The notes: generated by a model not told the origin, from the letters alone. Positions 1 to 8,088 are shown, counted from the stretch's first letter. The stretch: 35,580 nt of DNA from Flavobacteriales bacterium (GCA_947505255.1 CANNKP010000012.1:1-35580), one strand, 5' to 3'. Translations and numbers: made by a program.

Positions 1-338
1 AGCATCATAGTATAAACTTTAAATAAGTATTTTTTTCAAAGAGATGTTTTGGGTTTTCAACTGCAAACTTATAAAGTCCGTATTAACTGTATGTTTACGC
101 TATAACAAGAAAATAAAAACAGACCAAAATCGTTTCTAGAAGCAATTTTTAAGAGTAAAAAAAGATATAAAACAACAGCTTATTGACGCTCTTTTTGTGC
201 TGTTAATCAGTAACTTATAATTTATTGTGCTAGTTAATTCTAAAAAAAGTCCGATCCTCAATTGTTAACTTGACTTTTTTAAACGCGCTGTTTTTTCCGA
301 TTATTAAAGTTATATTTACTCCTCAAAATAAAATAAAC
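1..338. other. AT-rich stretch without a recognisable gene
   Basis: I see no convincing coding frame, RNA gene or repeat here. An in-frame ATG at 270 could extend the next gene by 23 residues, but the extension has no signal-peptide logic, whereas the ATG at 339 starts a classical signal peptide. The stretch presumably holds the promoter of that peptidase gene, but I found no clean TAnnTTTG match. Confidence 0.6.
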
Positions 339-1553
339 ATGAAAAAATATTTCTTTTCGATCCTTTTTTTAGGATTTACCTCAATTTCGTCAGCACAATT
401 TGGTTATACAGAACCTGGAACTAATAATGAAGGAAGTGAATACGTTTTCACGAAAATTGCTCATTTAGATGCAACGCCAGTTCAAAGTCAAGGAAACACT
501 GGGACATGTTGGAGTTTTTCTGCATTGTCTTATTTTGAGTCAGAATTAATTAGAAAAGGAAATAAAAATCCAGATCTTCTTGCTGAAATGTTTGTGGTAC
601 GTAAAGCATATGAAAGCAAAGCAGAGAAATTCATTCGAATGGATGGTAAAATTAATTTCTCAGAAGGAGGCGCATTTCATGATATTCCTTACGTAATCAG
701 AAATTATGGTATTGTGCCAGAAGAAATATATACTGGTTTAAATTATGGTTCTGAAACACATGATCATAGCGAAATGTTTGAAGTGTTGAATGGAGCAGTT
801 CAAGGTGTTTTGTCTCATTCTAAAAGTTCAAGCAATGGTGTTTCAACTGCGTGGATGAGCGCATTGAACGGTATTCTTGATGCTTACTTTGGGAAAGACG
901 TTAAAGAATTTGAATTCAAAGGAAAGAAATATACTCCAATGACGTATGCCAAAGCGATTGGCTTGAATATGGACGATTATGTTTCATTAACATCGTTTAG
1001 AAATCACCCGATGAATCAAAAATGCATGTTGGCAATTGCTGATAACTGGGCGTGGGGAGAAAGTTATAATGTTGGTTTAACAGATTTATTTGATGCATGT
1101 GAATATGCGTTGAAAAATGGATATTCGTTAGCTTGGGGAGCTGATGTTTCTGAAAAAGGGTTCAGTTTTAGAAATGGGTTGGCAATTGTTCCAGAAGATC
1201 CATCTACAATCGAAACGAAAGGAAGAGATAATAAAAACTTTTCTGATGGTGGAGCTGACAAAACTGCAAATGCATTTGTTACCCCAGGAAAAGAATTAGA
1301 AATTACACAAGAATTACGTCAGGAAGCATATGATGGAAAAACAACTACTGATGACCATGGAATGCACATTGTTGGCTTGTATAAAGACCAAAATAACACA
1401 CGCTATTTATTAGTTAAAAACTCATGGGGAACAAGCAATTATCCAAAAGGATTCTTGTATGTATCTGAGAATTATTTCAAGTACAAAACAATTAATGTTT
1501 ATGTGCACAAGGATGGAATTTCTTCTGCTCTAAAGAAAAAATTGAGTCTATAA
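339..1553 (+). CDS. secreted C1 family (papain-like, bleomycin hydrolase/aminopeptidase C type) cysteine peptidase
   Basis: A 404-residue exported cysteine peptidase. The start at 339 is chosen because it opens a signal peptide of about 20 residues ending S-S-A-Q, probably cut after Gln20. The papain-fold active site is visible: Gln51 for the oxyanion hole and Cys57 in GTCWSFSA, His340 in DDHGMHIVG, and Asn361 in KNSWG. The order Q...CW...HGM...NSWG and the length fit the C1B (PepC/bleomycin hydrolase-like) branch better than classical papains, and there is no obvious inhibitory propeptide between signal and active site. It likely acts in the periplasm or outside the cell on peptides; the substrate is not predictable. 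It is transcribed alone and converges with ispC across the hairpin at 1596-1634. The family call is firm and the subfamily is inferred. Confidence 0.87.
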   Translation: MKKYFFSILFLGFTSISSAQFGYTEPGTNNEGSEYVFTKIAHLDATPVQSQGNTGTCWSFSALSYFESELIRKGNKNPDLLAEMFVVRKAYESKAEKFIRMDGKINFSEGGAFHDIPYVIRNYGIVPEEIYTGLNYGSETHDHSEMFEVLNGAVQGVLSHSKSSSNGVSTAWMSALNGILDAYFGKDVKEFEFKGKKYTPMTYAKAIGLNMDDYVSLTSFRNHPMNQKCMLAIADNWAWGESYNVGLTDLFDACEYALKNGYSLAWGADVSEKGFSFRNGLAIVPEDPSTIETKGRDNKNFSDGGADKTANAFVTPGKELEITQELRQEAYDGKTTTDDHGMHIVGLYKDQNNTRYLLVKNSWGTSNYPKGFLYVSENYFKYKTINVYVHKDGISSALKKKLSL

Positions 1554-1595
1554 GGATTTCTCGCAGAGCAAAGTTAGCGCTGCAAATGTGATTAG

Positions 1596-1634
1596 AAATT
1601 ATAGTAAAAGTGTTTCTCGCTTTTACTATAATTT
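1596..1634. terminator. bidirectional hairpin between the converging peptidase and ispC genes
   Basis: A perfect 15-bp inverted repeat, AAATTATAGTAAAAG at 1596-1610 and its complement at 1620-1634, encloses a 9-nt loop. It lies 43 bp after the peptidase stop and 3 bp after the ispC stop, so it can serve both converging transcripts. The stem is AT-rich and the flanking T runs are modest, so a terminator role is inferred from position and symmetry. Confidence 0.65.
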
Positions 1635-1637
1635 AAT

Positions 1638-2810
1638 TCATTTTTGTTCTATTTCATGAATAAGCGATACTGCATATTCACGCGCAAGTTTATCGCTTTC
1701 TACATAATCTTCGTATGCTGGTTTTTCAATCGAATGCACATTTAATAATGTGTTTTCATTGATTTCAGCAATTTGTAAAAATTTGATTTTATCGTGAAGA
1801 AAAGCATCAACCGTAATTTCATTTGCAGCATTTAAGATACAAGCAGCAGTTCCTTCCATTTCCATTGCTTTAAAGGCTAAATCTAAATTTTTGAATACAG
1901 CGCGATCTGGTTTTTCGAACGTCAATTTTGGGTAATCTAAGAAATTGAAACGTGGAAAATCTGTTTTGAATCGATCCGGAAAAGTCAAGGCAAACTGAAT
2001 GGGCAATTTCATATCTGGCAATCCCATTTGGGCTTTCATGCTGCCATCTTCGAATTGCACCAAAGAATGCACAATTGACTGAGGATGAACAATTACATCA
2101 ATTTGATCAGGTTTTAAGTTAAACAACCATTTTGCCTCAATGACTTCAAATCCTTTGTTCATCAATGATGCTGAATCAATCGTGATTTTCGCTCCCATTG
2201 TCCAGTTTGGATGCTTCAACGCCTGTTCTTTAGTAACCGTTTTTAATTGTTCCTTCGACCAACCTAAAAATGGTCCTCCAGAAGCAGTTAAATAGATCTT
2301 TTCAATCTTATTATGAAATTCACCAACTAAACATTGGAAAATAGCTGAATGTTCTGAATCAACAGGATAAATATTTACACCTTGTTCTTTCGCTAATTTT
2401 GTAACAAGCTCACCAGCAACGACTAATGTTTCTTTGTTGGCCAAAGCAATTGTTTTTTTCGCTTCAATAGCACGCAACGTAGGTTTTAAACCTGCGTATC
2501 CAACTAATGCAGTAAGCACTGTATCAACTTCATTCGATTCAACTACTTGGCAAAGCGCTTCAGCTCCAGCATAAACATGAATATCTTCATTGATTAATGC
2601 TGCTTTTACTTGTTCATAGCGTGATTCATCTGTGATAACAACGGTGTTCGGTTTAAATTTTAACGCTTGTTCTATTAAGAGATCAGCGTTTTTTCCAGCC
2701 GTGATAACTTGTAAATCAAAAAAAGCAGGATATGCTTCAATAACTTCTAATGCTTGTGTTCCAATTGATCCCGTTGATCCTAGAATAGCAATGCCTTTCT
2801 TTTTCTCCAT
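1638..2810 (-). CDS. dxr: 1-deoxy-D-xylulose 5-phosphate reductoisomerase
   Basis: Also called IspC. This 390-residue cytosolic enzyme makes 2-C-methyl-D-erythritol 4-phosphate from DXP with NADPH, the committed step of the MEP isoprenoid pathway. Motifs in order: NADPH-binding GSTGSIG at residues 11-17, NKETLV near 125-130, metal ligands Asp151 and Glu153 in PVDSEHSA with Glu222 in GFEVIEA, TASGGPF near 175-181, HPNWTMG near 200-206, and HPQSIVHS near 242-249. The length is typical for the family. The start at 2810 gives the expected short lead into the Rossmann glycine motif, and a TAnnTTTG match sits just upstream. The gene stands alone and converges with the peptidase gene. Identity is essentially certain. 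Confidence 0.97.
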   Translation of the reverse strand: MEKKKGIAILGSTGSIGTQALEVIEAYPAFFDLQVITAGKNADLLIEQALKFKPNTVVITDESRYEQVKAALINEDIHVYAGAEALCQVVESNEVDTVLTALVGYAGLKPTLRAIEAKKTIALANKETLVVAGELVTKLAKEQGVNIYPVDSEHSAIFQCLVGEFHNKIEKIYLTASGGPFLGWSKEQLKTVTKEQALKHPNWTMGAKITIDSASLMNKGFEVIEAKWLFNLKPDQIDVIVHPQSIVHSLVQFEDGSMKAQMGLPDMKLPIQFALTFPDRFKTDFPRFNFLDYPKLTFEKPDRAVFKNLDLAFKAMEMEGTAACILNAANEITVDAFLHDKIKFLQIAEINENTLLNVHSIEKPAYEDYVESDKLAREYAVSLIHEIEQK

Positions 2811-2814
2811 ACTA

Positions 2815-2822
2815 CAAAAATA
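2815..2822 (-). promoter_or_regulatory. candidate -7 element (TATTTTTG) for ispC
   Basis: The minus strand reads TATTTTTG, matching the Bacteroidota -7 consensus TAnnTTTG. It ends only 4 bp before the ispC ATG, which would give a nearly leaderless message. I found no good TTG at the -33 spacing, so this is a weak call. Confidence 0.35.
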
Positions 2823-2889
2823 ACGTTTTGAAGTAAAGATTGTATCTAAAAGAAGCGAAAGAATCTAGGGTAAATAAGAAATCTACGTG

Positions 2890-2897
2890 TAAATTTG
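2890..2897 (+). promoter_or_regulatory. candidate -7 element (TAAATTTG) for the DUF6495-like gene
   Basis: TAAATTTG matches TAnnTTTG exactly and lies 35 bp before the chosen ATG at 2933. An in-frame ATG at 2840 lies upstream of this element, so a transcript from here could not include it; this supports the 2933 start. No clear -33 TTG is present at the usual 17-23 bp spacing. Confidence 0.4.
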
Positions 2898-2932
2898 CAC
2901 ATACAGAAAAGAATCAAACAACGTGCAAACCT

Positions 2933-3409
2933 ATGAAGTACCGCATATTAACGAATGAAGAATTATCTCATCTTGAAGAAGATTTCAAGCAATTTTTAAT
3001 TGTTTCAGGAGTCCATGCTGAGGAATGGGAAGAAATGAATAAAACAGATCGTTCAAAAGCAGTGCAACTAGTTGAAATATTTAGTGACACTGTTTTACAA
3101 AAAGTGTACGAGAAAATTAAGTTCGTTGAATTTAGAAGCGAGAATTCTTGCATTGTATTTTATTGTCAAGAAGATAAAACAGAATTAATTTCTATTCAAG
3201 GAAAAAAGGACTTTCAAGTGAACTTGTCAACGCCAGAATCTATTCATGACGCATTAAAAAAGAACCTCTCAAACCTTCAATTTCACCGTTCTGAAAAGAA
3301 ACATAATGTTACACGTGAATTAGAAATCCATTCTTTATTAGAACAAGGCTGTGTCATTTCCAGTGAAGATTTTTGGCAATTACTTTTAAAAATAATTATT
3401 GCTAATTAA
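2933..3409 (+). CDS. DUF6495-like conserved protein of Bacteroidota
   Basis: A 158-residue soluble protein of unknown function. It opens MKYRILTNEELSHLEEDF, the N-terminal pattern I associate with the DUF6495 family of Flavobacteriia, followed by an acidic helical segment (EEWEEMNKTDRSKAVQLVE) and FSDTVLQKVYEKIKFVEF, then a CQEDKTEL segment near residue 79. There is no signal peptide or membrane segment, so it is probably cytosolic. The C-terminal half is charged and lacks motifs I know. The start at 2933 rather than 2840 is supported by family similarity and by the promoter element between them. A short gap of 32 bp separates it from the next gene, so co-transcription is likely. The family call is from memory and the function is unknown. 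Confidence 0.75.
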   Translation: MKYRILTNEELSHLEEDFKQFLIVSGVHAEEWEEMNKTDRSKAVQLVEIFSDTVLQKVYEKIKFVEFRSENSCIVFYCQEDKTELISIQGKKDFQVNLSTPESIHDALKKNLSNLQFHRSEKKHNVTRELEIHSLLEQGCVISSEDFWQLLLKIIIAN

Positions 3410-3441
3410 CTGAATTTTATTAACTTGCCTCAAAAACTACT

Positions 3442-3804
3442 ATGAAACAGCTATCGCTAATCGGATTTTCTATTTCTGTTATTTTTTTAATCTTCGGATT
3501 ATTCCTAGTATTTATTGTTGTACCAGAGTCTAATACTGCAGCCCTAGAAATTGAATGGATTAAACAAGCGAGGATGGGAGATTATTCTGTTTCGCTTTTT
3601 GACCTCCCTGGTTATGCGGAAGCGTATGCACTAATGGAGAAAAAAGTAGATTACGGAATTATGCTTTTATTGGGATCTTTTTTGCCTTTTCTATTGTGTA
3701 TCATTCCTGCGTTTAAAAAGAACAAATTGGCGATTTTGGGACTTGTTTTTTCTTTAGGAGCATTTTTTATTGGAGCTACTTATGGAACTGGCCTGTTTTC
3801 GTAA
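3442..3804 (+). CDS. small three-TM membrane protein of unknown function
   Basis: A 120-residue protein I do not recognise. Hydrophobic segments lie at about residues 6-29, 71-90 and 96-117, separated by a soluble loop of some 40 residues (about 30-70) that contains acidic and aromatic residues, including the stretch SLFDLPGYAEAYALMEKK. The loop probably faces the periplasm or cytosol as one small domain. The last two helices are joined by a short basic turn (FKKNK). It follows the DUF6495-like gene by 32 bp and precedes the DUF2911 gene by 62 bp on the same strand. Nothing in the sequence indicates a specific role. Confidence 0.7.
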   Translation: MKQLSLIGFSISVIFLIFGLFLVFIVVPESNTAALEIEWIKQARMGDYSVSLFDLPGYAEAYALMEKKVDYGIMLLLGSFLPFLLCIIPAFKKNKLAILGLVFSLGAFFIGATYGTGLFS

Positions 3805-3866
3805 AAACTCTTTCAACATTTTTCGCGGTTTTGTGTTAATTTAGCAATTCAAAAAATTGAATTGTT

Positions 3867-4718
3867 ATGAAAAAGATATTGTCTGTATTATTCTTAATTA
3901 ATTTAGGGATTTCGGTTAACGCACAAATGCAAGCACCAAAATTAAGTCCAATTGCAACGGTTGAACAACGAGTTGGTTTGACAGATATTAAAATTGAATA
4001 TTCTCGTCCATCAAAAAGTAATCGCACTGTTTTTAGCGAAGTAGTTCCGTTCAACGAAATTTGGAGAACTGGTGCTAATGAAAACACAAAAATTACGATT
4101 TCGGATCCAATTATCTTTGGGAAAGACACGTTAAAGACTGGAACATATGCAATTTTCACTAAACCGACTGCTTCCAATTGGGAAATAATCTTTTATTCCG
4201 ACATTACAAATTGGGGTACACCAGATGAGTGGGACGAAACGAAAGTAGTCTTAAAAGTAAGTTCACCTGTTGTTGTTTTGAACGATGTTGTTGAGACTTT
4301 CACGATTGGAATTGATAATATAACAACCAAAACAGCTAATTTAAATTTCTCTTGGGATAAAACAAGAGCATCTGTTCCATTTGACGTTCCAACCGATTTA
4401 AAAATGGCTGCTTCAATTGAAAAAGTAATGGCTGGTCCAACAGCAAGTGACTATCATGCTTCGGCGGATTTCTATTTTAAGGAGAAAAAAGACTTGAAGA
4501 AAGCGCTTGAATGGTCAACGAAAGCATGTGAATTAAAAGGAGATGATGCTTTTTGGATGTTGCGTTTAAAATCACAAATTCAAGCAGAACTAGGAGATTA
4601 TAAAGGAGCAATTGAAACCGCAAAGAAATCATTAGTAGCAGCAGAAAAAGCAAAATACCAAGCGTATATTGATATGAATAATGCTTCAATCGAAGAATGG
4701 AGCAAGAAGAAAAAATAA
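3867..4718 (+). CDS. exported DUF2911 protein with C-terminal TPR-like helices
   Basis: A 283-residue exported protein. A signal peptide of 20 residues ends V-N-A-Q. The DUF2911 domain fills about residues 25-170: IKIEYSRPSKSNRTVFSEVVP, FNEIWRTGANENTKI and KTGTYAIFTKP are the signature segments of this Bacteroidota-enriched family. The final 100 residues form tetratricopeptide-like helices (SADFYFKEKKDLKKALEWSTKA, AELGDYKGAIETAKKSLVAAE). The combination is common for the family. Its role is unknown; the location is presumably periplasm or outer membrane surface. A near-match to the -7 element (TAATTTAG at 3837-3844) suggests its own promoter. Family assignment is strong, and function cannot be inferred. 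Confidence 0.88.
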   Translation: MKKILSVLFLINLGISVNAQMQAPKLSPIATVEQRVGLTDIKIEYSRPSKSNRTVFSEVVPFNEIWRTGANENTKITISDPIIFGKDTLKTGTYAIFTKPTASNWEIIFYSDITNWGTPDEWDETKVVLKVSSPVVVLNDVVETFTIGIDNITTKTANLNFSWDKTRASVPFDVPTDLKMAASIEKVMAGPTASDYHASADFYFKEKKDLKKALEWSTKACELKGDDAFWMLRLKSQIQAELGDYKGAIETAKKSLVAAEKAKYQAYIDMNNASIEEWSKKKK

Positions 4719-4776
4719 TTTCGATAAGCTCAACCACCTTTTCAAAATACATATCATTTAGTGCTAGAGTCAATAT

Positions 4777-5397
4777 ATGACAGATTTACAAGCAGCTTTA
4801 GGCAAACGTTTTGGTGAACAGCGCGTTTCAATTCTTCCGACAAAAGAAGGTGAAATTTCTTTGCTTGTGCTGGATTTAGAATTAAATAGTCCAGTAACGT
4901 TAATAATGACCAACGGATTAAGCGATTACAAAATGCCTGTTCATGAAAAAATGAAAGGTCGAGAATTCAATGAACTGTATTTCTGCTTACCGAGTTATTG
5001 GAAATGGGAAGAGTTAGACAATGATCAAATGAATTGGATTTTTCCATGGATTCAAAAACTTTCAAAATATGTCATTGAAAAAAATGCCTGGTTTGGTCAC
5101 GGTCACACGATGCCATGTGGAACAGACGAAAAGAGACTTTCAACAACGATGCGTCAAAATTATTTCTTCTTATCAGATCCTGTTTTACTCAAAAATGAAT
5201 TAGAACCGATTCAGCTAGGAGAGAAAAGCGTTCAGTTCTTGTCAATAATTCCAATATTTCCAGATGAAATGGATTACAAACAAGGAAAAGGAACCTTCAA
5301 ATTCGAACAGAAATTAAGAACGCACGGAATCACTGAAAAATTAGATGATTTCAGAGGAACTATTTTGAGAAGTAAATGGAGATTTTTGAAGAGATAG
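4777..5397 (+). CDS. suppressor-of-fused (SUFU) domain protein
   Basis: A 206-residue protein with no signal peptide. The segments SPVTLIMTNGLSDYKMP, GREFNELYFCLPSYWKW and WIFPWIQKLSKYV form the pattern of the bacterial SUFU family. The GHGHTMPCG segment near residue 109-117 and the late FLSIIPIFPDEMDYK segment are also typical. Bacterial SUFU proteins often occur as immunity proteins in polymorphic toxin loci or as stand-alone genes. No toxin gene is visible next door, so an immunity role is not supported here. It begins 58 bp after the DUF2911 gene and may be co-transcribed with it. Domain call good, function unknown. Confidence 0.8.
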   Translation: MTDLQAALGKRFGEQRVSILPTKEGEISLLVLDLELNSPVTLIMTNGLSDYKMPVHEKMKGREFNELYFCLPSYWKWEELDNDQMNWIFPWIQKLSKYVIEKNAWFGHGHTMPCGTDEKRLSTTMRQNYFFLSDPVLLKNELEPIQLGEKSVQFLSIIPIFPDEMDYKQGKGTFKFEQKLRTHGITEKLDDFRGTILRSKWRFLKR

Positions 5398-5401
5398 TTG
5401 G

Positions 5402-5499
5402 ATATTTCTTGAAAGTTGAATATTTCTTGAAAAGAAACCAAACAATTAGAAAACCATTTCAAGTTACAAAATCTAGTTCAAGTTAGTTCAAGTTACAAA
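5402..5499. repeat. cluster of short direct repeats upstream of the lipoprotein pair
   Basis: ATATTTCTTGAAA occurs at 5402-5414 and again at 5420-5432. TTCAAGTTA occurs three times, starting at 5458, 5477 and 5487, and the outer two are extended as TTCAAGTTACAAA. CTTGAA in the first set is the complement of TTCAAG in the second, so the two sets can also pair. The last copy ends 14 bp before a possible -33 TTG. The arrangement could be operator sites, slippage debris, or a weak terminator for the SUFU gene. Confidence 0.6.
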
Positions 5500-5508
5500 C
5501 TTAGTATG

Positions 5509-5535
5509 TTGTTATATAAGAAAATACTATACTTG
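5509..5535 (+). promoter_or_regulatory. candidate promoter of the lipoprotein pair
   Basis: TTG at 5509-5511 is followed after 16 bp by TATACTTG at 5528-5535, one mismatch from TAnnTTTG. It lies 38 bp before the ATG at 5574, in the only sizeable gap upstream of the lipoprotein genes. The spacing is slightly short, so this is tentative. Confidence 0.35.
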
Positions 5536-5573
5536 TATCGCATTATAAACAAATAATATTAACTACTAAATTT

Positions 5574-6185
5574 ATGGAAAGAAAAAAAACCATTAAACTT
5601 GCGCGTGTACTATTGTCTACATTACCGCTCGCAGCTGCATTATTATTGAACTCATGCAGTTCTTATCAGCACTCTTATAGAGTTTCAAACATAGCTGAAG
5701 AAAACATCGTTGTAACAAACAAAATTGCTGTTGACCTAAAAGTTGATTTAGGAAAAACATGCAAAGGAAGTTCAGGGAAACACAAAAGTGTAAAAGATGC
5801 AAAAGACGCAGCATATTATGATGCGATTCAAGCAAATTCTATTCACGTATTAGTTGATCCAATATACAATATCCAAACAACTAGAACAATTTTTGGTCAA
5901 AAAAGTAGTGTTGAAGTTTATGGCTTTGCAGGATACTACAGAAATTCAAGAAGCTTAAAATCTATTGAAGATGCTTTAAGAGCTGAGAAGATTGAAAAAG
6001 AAAAAGTTGCAATGCAATCTACTATTAAAAATTTCAAAGCTTTGGCTAATATCGGTGCGATGACAACTGTTACTGAAGTTGAAAAATACCGAATTGATGA
6101 GAATTGTAAACCATGTTCAATCTACAAAACAGAAAACAGAACGAAGTCATCTGATGAATTCTTCAAATTTGTTTCTAGACTTTAA
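5574..6185 (+). CDS. lipoprotein, first of a tandem paralogous pair
   Basis: A 203-residue lipoprotein. A basic start (MERKKTIK) and hydrophobic stretch lead to the lipobox LLNSC, giving Cys28 as lipidation site. The mature part shares with the next gene: CSSYxHSYR directly at the lipidated end, a short acidic/basic linker, DAKxxAYY, a conserved IHVLVDPIY, and GFAGYYxNxRS, then a charged helical segment. Toward the C-terminus it carries two cysteines in CKPC (near residue 178), absent from the neighbour. I recognise no named domain. The YYDAI...IHVLVDPIY arrangement resembles small periplasmic lipoproteins seen in Bacteroidota, but that is only a resemblance. It is likely co-transcribed with the next gene 33 bp downstream. 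Confidence 0.85.
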   Translation: MERKKTIKLARVLLSTLPLAAALLLNSCSSYQHSYRVSNIAEENIVVTNKIAVDLKVDLGKTCKGSSGKHKSVKDAKDAAYYDAIQANSIHVLVDPIYNIQTTRTIFGQKSSVEVYGFAGYYRNSRSLKSIEDALRAEKIEKEKVAMQSTIKNFKALANIGAMTTVTEVEKYRIDENCKPCSIYKTENRTKSSDEFFKFVSRL

Positions 6186-6218
6186 TCATTTATTAACCAA
6201 CTATTTAAAATTATTAAG

Positions 6219-6992
6219 ATGAAAAATATTTTCAAAATACTAGCTGTTGGACTTGGACTTGTAACTATTGGTTCTACAACGTCATGCAGTTCATACAAGC
6301 ATTCATACAGACTTTCAGAAATTCCTGAAAAAAGTGTTGTTATTGCAGATAAAATTGGTGTTGAATTAAGAGTTGACGAAAACAAAGTTATTCAAGCGTC
6401 TTCTGCTAAACGTCACAAATCACCAACTGACGCAAAAAATGAAGCATACTACAATGCAATTGTAAACAACAATATTCACGTATTGGTTGATCCAATTTAC
6501 AAGACACAAACATCTGCTCGAATCTTGATCTTCGGTGGAAAAAGTACTTCAACAGTTACTGGATTCGCAGGTTACTACGAAAACCCAAGATCTTTTAAAG
6601 AAGTTAAAGATGAGTTAGAAGCTGAAACAAAAGCGAATGAACAAGAAGCTTTTGATCTTGCAATCAAACAAATGAAGCAATTAAAAGATGATGGAATTAT
6701 TAAAGCATCAACTTCAACTGCTGTTAGTTCAGAGAAAACAGTTAACGTTGATAAAATTGACAAACTTCAATCTTTAGAACTTACTACACTTAATGTAGAA
6801 GCTGAATATGAGTTGACTAAAACTACTGAAACTTCTTCTTTAGTTGATGAATACAACGCGTTCATTAAAGGAGTTGAAAACCCTTCTTCTGTTGGTTTAG
6901 ATGTTGATGCAGTTGATGCTTTAGCACAAGACGAAGTTGTTGTTAAAAAAGCAGGTCTTTTGAGCAAGTTAATGTTCTGGAAAAAGAAATAA
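6219..6992 (+). CDS. lipoprotein, second of a tandem paralogous pair
   Basis: A 257-residue lipoprotein. The lipobox TTSC gives Cys23 as lipidation site. Residues 23 to about 145 align with the upstream gene (CSSYKHSYR, DAKNEAYYNAI, IHVLVDPIYKTQT, VTGFAGYYENPRS, KEVKDELEAE). The C-terminal part is different: an acidic, Ser/Thr/Val-rich region (about 165-240) and a basic tail LLSKLMFWKKK. The shared N-terminal domain and divergent tails point to duplication followed by domain-end divergence. The strong terminator at 7003-7033 closes the transcript. No named family is recognised. Confidence 0.85.
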   Translation: MKNIFKILAVGLGLVTIGSTTSCSSYKHSYRLSEIPEKSVVIADKIGVELRVDENKVIQASSAKRHKSPTDAKNEAYYNAIVNNNIHVLVDPIYKTQTSARILIFGGKSTSTVTGFAGYYENPRSFKEVKDELEAETKANEQEAFDLAIKQMKQLKDDGIIKASTSTAVSSEKTVNVDKIDKLQSLELTTLNVEAEYELTKTTETSSLVDEYNAFIKGVENPSSVGLDVDAVDALAQDEVVVKKAGLLSKLMFWKKK

Positions 6993-7002
6993 GTTCCTTT
7001 TA

Positions 7003-7033
7003 GGCAGCACAATAACGTGCTGCCTTAATTTTT
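7003..7033 (+). terminator. rho-independent terminator after the lipoprotein pair
   Basis: Stem GGCAGCAC at 7003-7010, 6-nt loop, perfect complement GTGCTGCC at 7017-7024, then TTAATTTTT. It lies 11 bp after the second lipoprotein stop. It also ends 7 bp before the next ATG, so the downstream barrel gene is either expressed by read-through or initiates within this short gap. Confidence 0.85.
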
Positions 7034-7039
7034 CTTTAT

Positions 7040-7735
7040 ATGAAAAAAATACTGTCAATCAGTTTTTTGCTACTTACTTCTCTTCAGTTGATGGCACAAA
7101 ATCCTTCTGATACCATAAAAAAGAAAGGTGTTCTTCCAGAAACATTGTTTAACCTAGATTTCAATGGAAGTTTTAGTATTGGCAATGGTAATGGATTAAC
7201 TAGTATGCCTGTGAAAGCCATGATTGGTTCAAAAAATACAGGTATTATAGTCGGGTTTCAGTCGTGTATAATGGGGTATAATAAAGTTTTGCGTTATAGT
7301 TCAAACTGTCCAACGTATTTGGAGTCTCAATATTTTGATTCCAGTCCAAATTCAATTATTAATAACAAAGGATTTTCGATCAGATTAGGTTATCAAAAAG
7401 CGCTCTATAGAGGTCTTTTTGCAACCGTATCGGCAGATCTCACCAGAATAAAAGCAGACGTTAGACATACTTATTTTTCTGCAGGTGATTTTGTTGAACT
7501 GGATCGTACAATATGGGGAATGCGCGTAAATGCTGGGCTTGGTTATACTATAAGTATTGGTAAAGCAAAAAAATTCTATTTGAATTATGAACTTGTTTAT
7601 TCAATTATAGACAAATCAAAAAGTACTCAAGGTAAATTAAACATAATAGGAGGAATTGGTTTTAGAATTGGTTCTCCTGCAAAAACATCGTATGATGGAA
7701 TAAAAGAGGTTCATACTGTTCCAGTAAAACTTTAA
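7040..7735 (+). CDS. outer-membrane beta-barrel protein
   Basis: A 231-residue exported protein. A signal peptide of about 20 residues ends L-M-A-Q. The mature part alternates short amphipathic strands with glycine-rich turns (FNGSFSIGNGNGL, GFSIRLGYQKALYRGLFATVSADL, MRVNAGLGYTISIG, LNIIGGIGFRIG), the look of an 8-stranded barrel. A loop with two cysteines (CIMGY...NCPTY, near residues 76 and 90) could be disulphide-linked. A charged tail of about 20 residues follows the last strand, so it lacks a terminal aromatic. No specific family is recognised. It sits between two strong terminators, which makes it a single-gene unit. Confidence 0.75.
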   Translation: MKKILSISFLLLTSLQLMAQNPSDTIKKKGVLPETLFNLDFNGSFSIGNGNGLTSMPVKAMIGSKNTGIIVGFQSCIMGYNKVLRYSSNCPTYLESQYFDSSPNSIINNKGFSIRLGYQKALYRGLFATVSADLTRIKADVRHTYFSAGDFVELDRTIWGMRVNAGLGYTISIGKAKKFYLNYELVYSIIDKSKSTQGKLNIIGGIGFRIGSPAKTSYDGIKEVHTVPVKL

Positions 7736-7762
7736 AATACAACCACTATTCACTATGAATTG

Positions 7763-7790
7763 GCTGTCTCACATGGGACAGCCTTTTTTG
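7763..7790 (+). terminator. rho-independent terminator after the beta-barrel gene
   Basis: GGCTGTC at 7763-7769, 8-nt loop, GACAGCC at 7778-7784, followed by six T residues. It is 27 bp downstream of the stop codon and has the textbook stem plus T-tract. Confidence 0.88.
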
Positions 7791-8088
7791 TTCCAATAAG
7801 AATAAGTGAATACATTCTGCGTACAATCATATATTTAATCCTATGGTAACCTTTATCCCATTCAATAAATCACTTTTGGCATGTATCCGCTAGCTGGCAA
7901 ATCATGACAAAAAGATTTTGTGGTAACAAAGCAACGATTCAATTTTGGAATTTCCTTGTCACATTGTAAAGAGATTTTTTTATAACAAAATCAAACACAT
8001 TTTCCTCACAGAATTAGTATGAGCATTATAAGATTCACCTCTATAAAATTCGTTGATTGAAATATAATAGCAGGATATATCCTTCAGC
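7791..8088. other. 298-bp gap without a recognisable gene
   Basis: This stretch lies between the terminator of the barrel gene and the stop of the converging LTA-synthase-like gene. I see no open frame with gene-like content, no tRNA-like folding and no clear repeats. It is ordinary AT-rich sequence as far as can be judged by eye. Confidence 0.55.

Noticed and set aside
270-338. N-terminal extension of the C1 peptidase from an ATG at 270
   Set aside because: The start at 339 opens a classical signal peptide; the upstream residues would bury it.
2840-2932. N-terminal extension of the DUF6495-like protein
   Set aside because: A -7 promoter match lies between the two ATGs, and family members begin MKYR near the downstream start.
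4777-5397. SUFU-domain protein as an immunity gene of a toxin locus
   Set aside because: No toxin, Rhs/VgrG or secretion-linked gene is adjacent; the neighbours are unrelated conserved genes.
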